Of a stretch of DNA of 64,000 nt, positions 16,972 to 25,477 are shown in pieces. The first letter of the stretch is position 1; every line of letters starts with the position of its first letter. Position numbers and translations under genes: made by a program. Origin of the DNA: Hydrogenophaga sp. (GTDB lineage: Bacteria; Pseudomonadota; Gammaproteobacteria; Burkholderiales; Burkholderiaceae_C). Where the stretch lies: contig JAJNQE010000139.1 of NCBI GenBank assembly GCA_021154985.1, positions 24,570 to 88,569 on the forward strand, in the 5' to 3' direction. The notes under the pieces are model-generated. The model did not search any database. It was not told the origin of the DNA and saw only the letters and a program-made list of their open reading frames with translations.

Positions 16972-18768
16972 TCACGCCAGCGCCGCGTCGGTGTCCATCA
17001 ACACCTTCGAACCCGAGCGCGCGGTGCGCATCAGCGTTGCGGTCTCGGGGAACAGCTTGGCGAAGTAGAAACGCGCGGTCTGCAGCTTGGCCACGTAGAA
17101 CGGATCGGTGTTGCCGGCAGCGATCTCGCGCAGCGCCACTTGCGCCATGCGGGCCCAGAAGTAGCCGAACACCAGGTGCCCGGCCACGCGCAAGTAATCC
17201 ACCGCTGCTGCGCCCACTTCGTCGGCGTTCTGCAGGCCCTTGAAGCCGATCTCGGTGGTGAACTTGGTGATCTGCTCACCCAGCACCGCCAGCGGGTTGA
17301 TGAATTCGGCCATCTTTTCGTTGACGCCCTCTTCCATCACCAGCGCGCCCACCAGCTTGCCGAACTTCTTCAGCGTGGCGCCGTTGTTGCCCAGCACCTT
17401 GCGGCCCAGCAGGTCCAGGCTCTGGATGGTGTTGGTGCCCTCGTAGATCATGTTGATGCGGGCATCGCGCACGAACTGTTCCATGCCCCATTCCTTGATG
17501 TAGCCGTGGCCACCAAACACCTGCTGGCACTGGGTCGCTGCGTTGTAGCCGTTGTCGGTGAGGAAAGCCTTGGTGATGGGGGTGAGCAGCGAGAGCATGT
17601 CGTCGCTGTCCTTGCGCACTTTCTCGTCGGGGTGACCGTGCACCTTCTCCAGCAGCACCGAGCAGAAGATGGCCAGCGCACGGCCGCCTTCGGCGTAGGC
17701 CTTGGCGGTCAGCAGCATGCGGCGCACGTCGGGGTGCACGATGATCGGGTCTGCCGGCTTGTCCTTGGCCTTGGGGCCGGTCAGGCTGCGCATCTGGATG
17801 CGGTCTTTCGCATACGCCAGTGCGTTCTGGTACGCCACTTCCGTCAAGCCCAGACTCTGGTTGCCCACGCCCAGGCGCGCGGCGTTCATCATCACGAACA
17901 TGCCCTGCATGCCCTTGTTGGGCTGGCCCACCATCGTGCCGATGGCGCCGTCCATCACGATCTGCGCGGTGGCGTTGCCGTGGATGCCCATCTTGTGCTC
18001 CAGGCCGCCGCAGTAGATGCCGTTGCGCTCGCCCAGGGTGCCGTCCTTGTTCACGTTGAACTTGGGCACGATGAACAGGCTCACGCCCTTGATGCCGGGG
18101 GGCGCGTCGGGCAGGCGGGCCAGCACCAGGTGGATGATGTTCTCGGCCATGTCGTGTTCACCGGCGCTGATGAAGATCTTGTTGCCGGTGAGCTTGTAGG
18201 TGCCGTCGGGCTGCGGTTCGGCCTTGGTGCGCATGAGGCCCAGATCGGTGCCGCAGTGCGGCTCGGTCAGGCACATGGTGCCGGTCCATTCACCACTGGT
18301 CATCTTGTGCAGGTAGGTGGCCTTCTGCTCGTCGGTGCCGAAGGTGTGCAGCGAGGCGTAAGCGCCGTGCGTGAGGCCGGGGTACATGGTCCAGGCCTGG
18401 TTGGCCGAGTTCATCATTTCATACATGCACTGGTTCACCACCAGCGGCAGGCCCTGGCCGCCGAATGCCGGGTCGCACGAGAGCGCCGCCCAGCCACCGT
18501 CCACATAGGTCTTGTAGGCCTCCTTGAAGCCCTTGGGCGTGGTGACTTCGTGCGTTTTCTGGTCGAGCTTGCAGCCCTCGGTATCGCCGCTGATGTTCAG
18601 CGGGAAGATCACCTGCGAGGCGAACTTGCCGCCTTCTTCGAGCACCGCGTTGATGGTGTCGGCGTCGATCTCGGCGTGGGCCGGGATGGCCTTGAGGTCG
18701 TCGGTGACCTTGAGCACTTCGTGCATCACAAACTGCATGTCTCGCAGGGGCGGGTTGTAAACGGGCAT
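16972..18768 (-). CDS. Acyl-CoA dehydrogenase (long, ~600-residue type)
   Basis: The protein has 598 residues from ATG 18768 (MPVYNPPLRDMQFV), preceded by an AGGAGTTTCC site. 'GTMCLTEPHCGTDLGLMRTKA' is the FAD/acyl-CoA binding motif, 'GGHGYIKEWGMEQFVRDARI' the C-terminal FAD site, and 'YEGTNTIQSLDL' holds the region of the catalytic Glu. The size and C-terminal extension match the FadE/DmdC-like ACAD group rather than 380-residue short-chain enzymes. It performs the first oxidation of beta-oxidation. It begins 43 bp after the TetR regulator gene. Confidence 0.92.
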   Translation of the reverse strand: MPVYNPPLRDMQFVMHEVLKVTDDLKAIPAHAEIDADTINAVLEEGGKFASQVIFPLNISGDTEGCKLDQKTHEVTTPKGFKEAYKTYVDGGWAALSCDPAFGGQGLPLVVNQCMYEMMNSANQAWTMYPGLTHGAYASLHTFGTDEQKATYLHKMTSGEWTGTMCLTEPHCGTDLGLMRTKAEPQPDGTYKLTGNKIFISAGEHDMAENIIHLVLARLPDAPPGIKGVSLFIVPKFNVNKDGTLGERNGIYCGGLEHKMGIHGNATAQIVMDGAIGTMVGQPNKGMQGMFVMMNAARLGVGNQSLGLTEVAYQNALAYAKDRIQMRSLTGPKAKDKPADPIIVHPDVRRMLLTAKAYAEGGRALAIFCSVLLEKVHGHPDEKVRKDSDDMLSLLTPITKAFLTDNGYNAATQCQQVFGGHGYIKEWGMEQFVRDARINMIYEGTNTIQSLDLLGRKVLGNNGATLKKFGKLVGALVMEEGVNEKMAEFINPLAVLGEQITKFTTEIGFKGLQNADEVGAAAVDYLRVAGHLVFGYFWARMAQVALREIAAGNTDPFYVAKLQTARFYFAKLFPETATLMRTARSGSKVLMDTDAALA

Positions 18769-18811
18769 GGGGAAACTCCTGTGCTGGGTTTGCGAAAAAA
18801 CGAAATGGGAA

Positions 18812-19531
18812 TCAGCCCTGCGTGCGTGCAGGGGCTGGGGATTTGCCGGCGGTTCTGGCCGATGCCTTGCGTGCAACGGGCGTTGCAGCGTTGCTGAAGC
18901 GCGTGACGATGTTTTCAAACGCGCGCACCGCGCGCTGGGCCGAGTCGGGGCTGCGCAGGAAACGCGCTTCGTAATGCAAGGCCAGGATCTGCGCGTGGAT
19001 TTCGAACGCCATCTGCGCGGCGTCGGTGTCGGGTGCCAGATGGCCTTCTTCAATGGCGATCTCGACCGCGCGGCGCATGGCCGAGAGCCAGGTGTTGACC
19101 GAGCTGGCGAGTGCGTCGCGCACCGGACCAGGCCGGTCGTCAAATTCCACCGCGCCACTGATGTAGATGCAACCCGAGTCGATCTCGACCGAGGTGCGCT
19201 TCATCCAGTTGTCGAACAGCCGGCGCAGGCGCGGCAAGCCGCGCGGGGCATCGATGGCGGGGTAGAACACCTCTTCTTCAAAGCGCGCGTGGTACTCGCG
19301 CACCACCGAAATCTGCAACTCCTCACGCGAGCCGAAGTGGGCAAACACGCCCGACTTGCTCATCTGCATCACCTCGGCCAGCGCCCCGATCGACAGACCT
19401 TCCAGACCGATCTGTGTGGCCAGCCCAAGCGCGGCTTCCACAATGGCGGCTTTGGTCTGCTGGCCTTTTTGCAACGGCTTGTGGCTTGTGTTGTCGGCGC
19501 GAGCGCGGCGGGCGGTGGGGGTGGTGCTCAT
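18812..19531 (-). CDS. TetR-family regulator of the beta-oxidation operon
   Basis: The protein has 239 residues. The N-terminal HTH is 'GLEGLSIGALAEVMQMSKSGVFAHFGSREEL' (residues ~40-72), and the C-terminal TetR ligand domain ('GCIYISGAVEFDDRPGPVRD') is present. The C-terminus is basic and Ala/Pro rich. It is the first gene of the beta-oxidation operon and sits 28 bp downstream of a TetR-type palindrome. It is likely an autorepressor relieved by acyl-CoA, as for other fatty-acid TetR regulators (inference). Confidence 0.88.
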   Translation of the reverse strand: MSTTPTARRARADNTSHKPLQKGQQTKAAIVEAALGLATQIGLEGLSIGALAEVMQMSKSGVFAHFGSREELQISVVREYHARFEEEVFYPAIDAPRGLPRLRRLFDNWMKRTSVEIDSGCIYISGAVEFDDRPGPVRDALASSVNTWLSAMRRAVEIAIEEGHLAPDTDAAQMAFEIHAQILALHYEARFLRSPDSAQRAVRAFENIVTRFSNAATPVARKASARTAGKSPAPARTQG

Positions 19532-19558
19532 GCGGTACGGGGCTGGGGTATTCCAAAT

Positions 19559-19578
19559 AATCGAACGGTCGTTCTATT
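19559..19578. promoter_or_regulatory. TetR-type operator upstream of the beta-oxidation operon
   Basis: AATCGAACG-GT-CGTTCTATT is an inverted repeat with 9-bp arms and one mismatch. It lies 28 bp before the tetR start on the minus strand. The GAACG-N2-CGTTC core has the geometry of TetR-family sites. It probably overlaps the operon promoter: on the minus strand a TTGCGG lies just upstream. Confidence 0.65.
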
Positions 19579-19654
19579 TTTACCGCAAAACCCGGCCTGT
19601 GCGCACAAGCGGCAACTTTTGTGGGGACTTTGTTTAGGCCTGTGGCCCTAAAAC

Positions 19655-20365
19655 TCAGCGCAGCGCCTCGGGCACCTCGCGCACCACCTCGTCGGCCACC
19701 GCCCACACCCGGTCGCCCGGACGCCGCTGGATCGGGTGCATGCCGGTGAAGTCGCCGAAGGCGGGTAGCACGCCGACCGGGTGGTGGTCCGGGTCGCCCA
19801 GCCAGAAACACGGCAGGCGCAGGCGCTCGCGGGCGCCGCCTTTCAAACCGATGCACGGATGCAAGTGACCGGCCAGGGTGTAGGCGCCGGGCACGGGTTG
19901 CGGTTCGTGGCACAGGGCCCAAGGTCCCATGAGCCACGGTTCGGTCTGCAGCGCCATGCCCCACTCGGGCGGTGGGTCGCCTGCGGCACGATCGTGGTTG
20001 CCGCGCACCAGGTGCACCTGAAGGCCGTGGCGTTGCTCACGCCATGCGCTGAGGGCTTGCTCGACCACGGCGCTCAGGCCAGCGCTGCGCCCGCGCGCGG
20101 CGTGCAGCAGGTCACCCAGGAACACGAGGTGTTGCACCGGTGTGTTGCCCAGCGAGGCGATGGCATCGCCCAGGGCTTGCAGCGTGGTGGCGGTGGAGCC
20201 GGCGGGCACCGGCACGCCCAGGCGGCGAAAGCTCGCGGCCTTGCCTAGGTGCACATCGGCCACCAGCAGGGCCGCGTGATCCGGGAGCAAGGCTGCGCCC
20301 GAGGGGTGCAGCCAGATGGACAACCCCGCCGCCAGTTGCACCGGCACCCAGGGCGCACGGGGCAT
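19655..20365 (-). CDS. pdeM: Metallophosphoesterase, PdeM-like (ligase-associated)
   Basis: The protein has 236 residues from ATG 20365. Metal-binding motifs are 'LLVADVHLGKAASFRR' (D-x-H), 'LVFLGDLLHA' (GD) and 'LVRGNHDRAAG' (GNHD), with 'LAGHLHPCIGLKG' (GH-x-H). This set and size match the ligase-associated DNA damage-response endonuclease PdeM. Its usual partners, a Lhr-like helicase and ATP-dependent ligase, are not in this window, so the functional name rests on motif pattern only. Confidence 0.82.
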   Translation of the reverse strand: MPRAPWVPVQLAAGLSIWLHPSGAALLPDHAALLVADVHLGKAASFRRLGVPVPAGSTATTLQALGDAIASLGNTPVQHLVFLGDLLHAARGRSAGLSAVVEQALSAWREQRHGLQVHLVRGNHDRAAGDPPPEWGMALQTEPWLMGPWALCHEPQPVPGAYTLAGHLHPCIGLKGGARERLRLPCFWLGDPDHHPVGVLPAFGDFTGMHPIQRRPGDRVWAVADEVVREVPEALR

Positions 20366-20376
20366 GGCGGGGTGGG

Positions 20377-21069
20377 TCAGAGGCGCGCCACCGGCAGCAG
20401 CAGCGCCAGGCTGTGTTCGAGGTTTTCGCTGGGTGCGCGCTTGAAGCCGCTGCGTGCGAACCGCTGCAGCCGGCCGACGCAAAAGGCGGTGATCACCGAG
20501 GCGTCGGCCTGCGCGTCCACGGTGGGGGTGGTCACGCCGGCCAACACGGCCGCTTCGCGCAGGTTTTGCCGCAGCACCGATTCGATCTTGTCGAAGAACA
20601 GGTTCATGCGTTGCTGCAGACGCTCGTTTTCAAACACCAGGGCATCGCCCACCATCACCCGCGTCATGCCGGGGTTCTTCTCGCCGAACTGCAGCAGCAG
20701 CGTGACGAGCTTGCGGCTGCGCGAGTTGGCGTCGGGCTCGCGCTCGCCGAGCTGGTTGACGAGGCCGAAAACCGATTGTTCGATGAACTCGATCAGGCCT
20801 TCAAACATCTGGGCCTTGCTCGCGAAGTGGCGGTAGAGCGCGGCTTCGCTCACGTCGAGCCTGGCCGCCAGGCTGGCGGTGGTGATGCGTTCAGCGCCGG
20901 GCTGCTCCAGCATGGTGGCCAGCGCTTCCAGAATCTGAACCCGGCGCTCACCCGGCTTGGGCCGTTTGCGGCCGTTGCTCTCGGTGTGGGCGGCGGCTTC
21001 AATCACGCTGGCCGCCTCAAGAGCGGCGGCATCTTCCGGCGATGGAGACTCGGGGACGTTGGGGTTCAT
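20377..21069 (-). CDS. slmA: Nucleoid occlusion factor SlmA
   Basis: The protein has 230 residues from ATG 21069 (MNPNVPESPSPED). A poorly conserved acidic N-terminus precedes 'ERRVQILEALATMLEQPGAERITTASLAARLDVSEAALYRHFASK' (TetR HTH, split across residues ~45-90). 'LYRHFASKAQMFEGLIEFIE' and 'NPGMTRVMVGDALVFENERL' are SlmA signatures. By family knowledge it binds SBS sites on DNA and blocks FtsZ assembly over the nucleoid. It lies 11 bp upstream of pdeM. Confidence 0.92.
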   Translation of the reverse strand: MNPNVPESPSPEDAAALEAASVIEAAAHTESNGRKRPKPGERRVQILEALATMLEQPGAERITTASLAARLDVSEAALYRHFASKAQMFEGLIEFIEQSVFGLVNQLGEREPDANSRSRKLVTLLLQFGEKNPGMTRVMVGDALVFENERLQQRMNLFFDKIESVLRQNLREAAVLAGVTTPTVDAQADASVITAFCVGRLQRFARSGFKRAPSENLEHSLALLLPVARL

Positions 21070-21201
21070 GGGCAGGCGGTCCGATCGGGGTGAGCTGATG
21101 GGTGCTGGTGGCCGCGGTGCCGGCCCGGATTGCAAGGTCTGTTACGAATTTTCGCACACCGCCCACAGCGTCCACACCCAACCGGGGCGGGGTACCCGAT
21201 G

Positions 21202-22653
21202 TCAGTGGGCAATCGCATCCAGCGTCACGCGAACACGCAGGCCGCGGCCCTCGGCGCCGTTGTCCAGTTGCAGGTGGGTGCCGTGCACCCGCGCGATTTC
21301 GTCGGCGATGGCCAGGCCCAGGCCATTGCCCTCGCCGGCCGTGCCGGGCACGCGGTAAAAGCGCTGCAGCACGCGCAGGCGCTCGCCAGCCGAAATGCCT
21401 GGCCCGTCGTCTTCGACCTCGATCCACACCCGCTTGCCGTGGGGCGTGGACCCGCTGCCACAGCGCAGGGTGATGCGCCCGCCTGCAGGCGTGTACTTGA
21501 CCGCGTTGTCCACCAGGTTGATCAACAACTCGCGCAGCAACCAGGCGTGGCCCAGCGTCTGGGCGGGCTCGGTCTCCAGGCCCAGGTCCATCTGCTTGCT
21601 GCTGGCGGCGTCCAGGTAGAGACCGAGAATGTTTTCGCACAGCTCGGCCAGGTCCACCTGCTGCAAGGCCTGGGCATCGCCGCCCATGGCGTCCACGCGC
21701 GAGAGCGCCAGCAACTGGTTGGCCAGTTGCGAGGTGCGCCGTGTGGCGTCGCGCAGCCGCAGCACCTGGTCGGCACGCAGGCTGAGCAGGTCGCCTCCGC
21801 CCAGACTGCGCGCCGCCTGGGCCCAGGCCTCCACCTGCGATTGCAGACCCGCCAGCGGCGTGCGCAACTGGTGCGCCGCGTCGGCCACGAAACGGCGCTG
21901 TGCTTCGGTCTGCGCATTGACCAGACCAAACAGGCGGTTGAGCGAGTCCACCAGTGGCTGCACCTCCACCGGAGCTGTTTCGGCGCTGATCGGGCTCAGG
22001 TCGCGCGGCGAGCGTCGCTCCACCGCCTGCTTGAGGTCGATGAGGGGCCGCAGCGCGCGCGCCACGCCCCAGGTGACCACACCGGCGGCCACCAGGAAGA
22101 GCACGAGGTTGGGCAGCATCACCCGCATGAGCACCGAGCTGGCCCAGTGCTGCTGGGCATCAGACCCGTCGGCCAGCAGCACGATGAGGTCGCCTGCGGA
22201 CGAGCGCGTGCGCTGCGCCACCACGCGGTAGGTCACACCGCTTTCCACCACGCTCAGAAACTCGGCGCCGTCGGTGGCGGGCAGCACGGTGGGCAACCAG
22301 CGCTCACCCAGCAGCTGGATACCTTGTGCATCGAACACGCCGAAGGCCGCGAAGCCCTGTCGCTCACGCAAGAATTCGTCCACCGGTGGTGCCAGCAACA
22401 AGGCGAGCGCAGGGGCTTCCAGCACATCGCTGGCACTGAGCAAGGGCTCATCGAGCGACGCCGGGCCGCGGGCGGCGACGTCCATCACCACCACCGAGTC
22501 GGCCAGCAAGGGCACCAGCCGCAGCAGGCGCTGGTCTTGCTGCAAGGCCGCGGTGCCGGCGCTCTGCAGGTGAAACAGCACGCTGACCGCACCGATGAGC
22601 GCAATGGTGATGAGCAGCAACACCAGCAGGCGCCGCTGCAGCCCCCAGATCAT
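21202..22653 (-). CDS. Sensor histidine kinase (QseC/TctE-like)
   Basis: The protein has 483 residues from ATG 22653 (MIWGLQRRLLVLLLIT). An alternative ATG at 22689 would overlap the regulator gene by 17 bp and cannot be excluded. There is one N-terminal membrane segment, a ~140-residue periplasmic region, and a second membrane segment ('LVLFLVAAGVVTWGVA'). HAMP-like and H-box ('FVADAAHQLRTPLAGL') follow, then N ('LLINLVDNAVKYTP') and G boxes ('EDDGPGIS', 'GNGLGLAIADEIA'). It pairs with the adjacent OmpR-type regulator. The signal is unknown. Confidence 0.9.
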   Translation of the reverse strand: MIWGLQRRLLVLLLITIALIGAVSVLFHLQSAGTAALQQDQRLLRLVPLLADSVVVMDVAARGPASLDEPLLSASDVLEAPALALLLAPPVDEFLRERQGFAAFGVFDAQGIQLLGERWLPTVLPATDGAEFLSVVESGVTYRVVAQRTRSSAGDLIVLLADGSDAQQHWASSVLMRVMLPNLVLFLVAAGVVTWGVARALRPLIDLKQAVERRSPRDLSPISAETAPVEVQPLVDSLNRLFGLVNAQTEAQRRFVADAAHQLRTPLAGLQSQVEAWAQAARSLGGGDLLSLRADQVLRLRDATRRTSQLANQLLALSRVDAMGGDAQALQQVDLAELCENILGLYLDAASSKQMDLGLETEPAQTLGHAWLLRELLINLVDNAVKYTPAGGRITLRCGSGSTPHGKRVWIEVEDDGPGISAGERLRVLQRFYRVPGTAGEGNGLGLAIADEIARVHGTHLQLDNGAEGRGLRVRVTLDAIAH

Positions 22654-22672
22654 GCCGGGGGCGGGGGAGGTT

Positions 22673-23365
22673 TCAGGTCGGGGCCACATCGCCCGTGGCC
22701 AAGGTCATCTCCAGCCGGTAGCCAAAGCCCCGGATCGAACGCAGGCACACACCCGCCGGCTCCAGGCGGGCGCGCAGGCGCGAGATGTAGACCTCGATGG
22801 TGTTGGGCGTGATCTCCTTGTCCCAACCGGTGAGCGCCTGCAGCAGCTTTTCTTTGGCGGCGGGCTTGGGCGCCTGCAGCAGCAGATACTCCAGCACAGT
22901 CCACTCGCGCTGCCCCAGCTCCAGCGGCTCACCCGCCAGCGTGATGCGGCGCAAGGCGGTGTCCATCTCCAGCGGACCAAATCCGAGCACAGCCGAGGTG
23001 GCCGCCTGCGAACGGCGCAACAAGGCGCGCAGGCGCGCCAGCAGCTCGGGCAGCTCGAAGGGTTTGACCATGTAGTCGTCGGCACCGAGGTCCAGGCCCT
23101 GCACACGGTCGTGCAGCGCGTCGCGCGCCGTGAGGATGAGCACCGGCATCTTCAGCCCCGAGGTGCGCAAACGCCGCGTGAGCTCCAGCCCGTCGATGCC
23201 GGGCAGTCCGATGTCGACGATGGCGAGGTCGAAGCTGTCGCTCTCCAGCGCCCGCTCGGCGCGCTCGGCGCTCGGCACCCAATCCACCGTGTAGCCGGCG
23301 TTGCACAGCCCCAGCTTGATGCCGCTGGCCACCATCACGTCGTCTTCAACGAGGAGCAGGCGCAC
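22673..23365 (-). CDS. Two-component response regulator (OmpR/QseB-like)
   Basis: The protein has 230 residues. The receiver has acidic residues 'VEDD' (8-9), phosphoacceptor Asp51 ('IVDIGLPGIDG'), Thr ('LILTARD') and Lys ('MVKPFELPEL'). A C-terminal winged helix follows ('ITPNTIEVYISRLRARLEP'). It sits 2 bp after argB and precedes the kinase gene, so argB, regulator and kinase may be on one transcript. Confidence 0.92.
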   Translation of the reverse strand: MRLLLVEDDVMVASGIKLGLCNAGYTVDWVPSAERAERALESDSFDLAIVDIGLPGIDGLELTRRLRTSGLKMPVLILTARDALHDRVQGLDLGADDYMVKPFELPELLARLRALLRRSQAATSAVLGFGPLEMDTALRRITLAGEPLELGQREWTVLEYLLLQAPKPAAKEKLLQALTGWDKEITPNTIEVYISRLRARLEPAGVCLRSIRGFGYRLEMTLATGDVAPT

Positions 23366-23367
23366 GA

Positions 23368-24267
23368 TCAGTGGCTTTTGATCATCGTGCCGAAGGGCTC
23401 GTTGCCCAGCACTTCGAGCAGCAGCGCATGCGGCACGCGGCCATCGATGATGTGCACCGCGTTCACACCGCTCTTGGCCGCGTCCAGCGCGCCGGCGATC
23501 TTGGGGATCATGCCGCCGGAGATGGTGCCGTCTTCCACCAGCTCGTCGATCTGGCGGGGCGTGAGCTCGGTGAGCAACTGGCCTTCCTTGTCGAGCACGC
23601 CGCGGATGTTGGTGAGCATGAGCAGCTTTTCGGCCTGCAACACGGTGGCGAGCTTGGCGGCCACCACGTCGGCGTTGATGTTGTAGCTCTCGTTGTGTTC
23701 ACCAAAGCCGATCGGGCTGACCACGGGGATGAACTGGTCGTCCTGCAAGGCCTTCACCACGCTCGGGTCGATGCTCACGATGTTGCCGACCTGCCCCACG
23801 TCGTGCTCCAGGCTCGGGTCTTTCTGGTCGGTCATGCGCAGCTTCTGCGCGCGGATCATGGCGCCATCGCGCCCGGTCAGGCCCACGGCCTTGCCACCAG
23901 CCTGGTTGATCAGGCCCACGATGTCCTGCTGCACCTCGCCGCCCAGCACCCACTCCACCACTTCCATGGTTTCCGCGTCGGTCACGCGCATGCCCTGGAT
24001 GAACTGGCCCTGCTTGCCCAGGCGCTTGAGCAGCGTCTCGATCTGTGGCCCACCCCCATGCACCACCACCGGGTTGATGCCGACCAGCTTGAGCAGCACC
24101 ACGTCTTCCGCAAAGTCCTGCTGCAGCGCCGGGTCGGTCATGGCGTTGCCGCCGTATTTGATGACCATGGTCTTGCCGTGGTACTTGCGGATGTAGGGCA
24201 GCGCCTGCGCAAGGATTTCGGCTTTGTCGCGCGGGGGGATGGTGGTGAGGTCGGAGGGAGTGGTCAT
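23368..24267 (-). CDS. argB: Acetylglutamate kinase
   Basis: The protein has 299 residues from ATG 24267 (MTTPSDLTTIPPRD). 'MVIKYGGNAMTDPAL' is the Lys/Gly phosphate loop, 'PVVVHGGGPQIETLLKRLG' binds N-acetylglutamate, and 'GGMIPKIAGALDAAKSGV' is the C-terminal nucleotide site. It catalyses the second step of arginine synthesis, phosphorylation of N-acetyl-L-glutamate. The length matches the family. It probably heads a transcript that continues into the two-component pair. Confidence 0.96.
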   Translation of the reverse strand: MTTPSDLTTIPPRDKAEILAQALPYIRKYHGKTMVIKYGGNAMTDPALQQDFAEDVVLLKLVGINPVVVHGGGPQIETLLKRLGKQGQFIQGMRVTDAETMEVVEWVLGGEVQQDIVGLINQAGGKAVGLTGRDGAMIRAQKLRMTDQKDPSLEHDVGQVGNIVSIDPSVVKALQDDQFIPVVSPIGFGEHNESYNINADVVAAKLATVLQAEKLLMLTNIRGVLDKEGQLLTELTPRQIDELVEDGTISGGMIPKIAGALDAAKSGVNAVHIIDGRVPHALLLEVLGNEPFGTMIKSH

Positions 24268-24376
24268 CGGTGTTTCTGGTTGGGGCTGCTGAAGCGAAGA
24301 GAAATTGTAGGCTTCGCGGTGGGTGCGGTGGCTCTCGTGGCGAGCCGAGACCCGGTCAGCAACCGGCGCAAAAACC

Positions 24377-25477
24377 TCAGGAAGCAGCCAACCCGGCCAC
24401 CGCCTGAAACAACGCCTGCCTCGCCTGCACAACCACCCGTGCCTTCCACCCGTCCGTGTCCACATAAAACGCCGCGAGCAAACGCGCCTTGATCGCATCG
24501 CGCAAGGCCGCTGGCGCTTCTGGGTGCAGCCGAAGCCAATGGTCGCCACGCAAGGCGTCGATCACCTCTTCGATCGGCACCGTGCCGTACTCCATGGCGA
24601 TGCCGGTGTACTCGGCCTGCGGGCATTCTTCGTACGCCACGTTCCACATCAACCCGGTCAGCAGGGCCGAGGTCGACGAGCCGTCGTAGATGGACGTGAG
24701 CGGTGTCTCGCCAGCGCCGCTCCACCAGCGGCGGGCACGCTCGAGTGCCACCGCGTCGTCGCGGCAGGCAAAGATGCGTTCGCCCAGACCGCTCTCGCCC
24801 AGGCCGGTGTGCAGGTCGATCCAGGCGAGCTGGCGGGCCTGCTGCCCGTGACGGCGCAGCACCTGGCGCAGCGTGCGGTTGCTCCAGGTGGCTTCAACGC
24901 CGCCGTAAAACAGACCGTCGGCAAACGCGTGCTGGCCTTGCGACACCGCCGCCTGAAAGCGCGTCAGGCCATGGGTCTCGATGTAGGCGCCGATGGCGGC
25001 GGCGTTGTCAGGCCCCGGTGGCCAGTGTTCGGGCAGCAGCAGGTCGTGCAGCTCGGCGTAGGCCTCGTTGGTGGGCAGCGGCTGGCTGAAGTCCTGGAAG
25101 TTGCGGTTGAGGTCGACGTTTTCGTGGGTGACGCGGCGCACCCACGAAAACCCGTGCGGGTTGAGCGCGTGGATGTAGAGCACGGCCACGCCGGCCGCGC
25201 GCGCGTGTTCTCGCCACTCGGCGTCTTGCAGCGCAAACACCTGGACGCCGGAGCCGCAAAAACCCTCCACGCCGTGGCAGGCACTGCTGACGATGAGCAG
25301 GCGTTCGGCAGCGGGGTCGCCGTCGAGCGCCACGTCCATCGCGAGCACCTCGCCGTCGCGGCCGGGCAAGGGATGGTTGTGGCTGCTGATGGCCAGGCCG
25401 GCGGTGGCGGCGGCTTCCAGAAACCGCACCCGGGCCCGGGCGTAAGACGGTGAAAACGCGTCGGCGGGTGCGATCAA
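24377..25477 (-). CDS. DUF2817 family putative zinc carboxypeptidase
   Basis: The protein has 366 residues if started at TTG 25477 (LIAPADAFSPSYARAR, read as Met). This TTG overlaps the TGA of the upstream M20 gene as TTGA, and no good ATG lies in the region. 'IVSSACHGVEGFCGSGVQ' (His/Glu zinc ligands) and 'RNFQDFSQPLP', 'LAWIDLHTGLGESG' (third His, then basic pocket) give the M14-like core of DUF2817. It may act on peptides or amides, as does its coupled M20 neighbour. The start is uncertain; the function is by family only. Confidence 0.8.
   Translation of the reverse strand: MIAPADAFSPSYARARVRFLEAAATAGLAISSHNHPLPGRDGEVLAMDVALDGDPAAERLLIVSSACHGVEGFCGSGVQVFALQDAEWREHARAAGVAVLYIHALNPHGFSWVRRVTHENVDLNRNFQDFSQPLPTNEAYAELHDLLLPEHWPPGPDNAAAIGAYIETHGLTRFQAAVSQGQHAFADGLFYGGVEATWSNRTLRQVLRRHGQQARQLAWIDLHTGLGESGLGERIFACRDDAVALERARRWWSGAGETPLTSIYDGSSTSALLTGLMWNVAYEECPQAEYTGIAMEYGTVPIEEVIDALRGDHWLRLHPEAPAALRDAIKARLLAAFYVDTDGWKARVVVQARQALFQAVAGLAAS

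Noticed and set aside
22653..22689. Upstream ATG at 22689 for the QseC-like kinase
   Set aside because: The added residues (WPRPETSPAPG) are polar, precede the membrane anchor and overlap the regulator gene. It is not excluded but is less likely than 22653.
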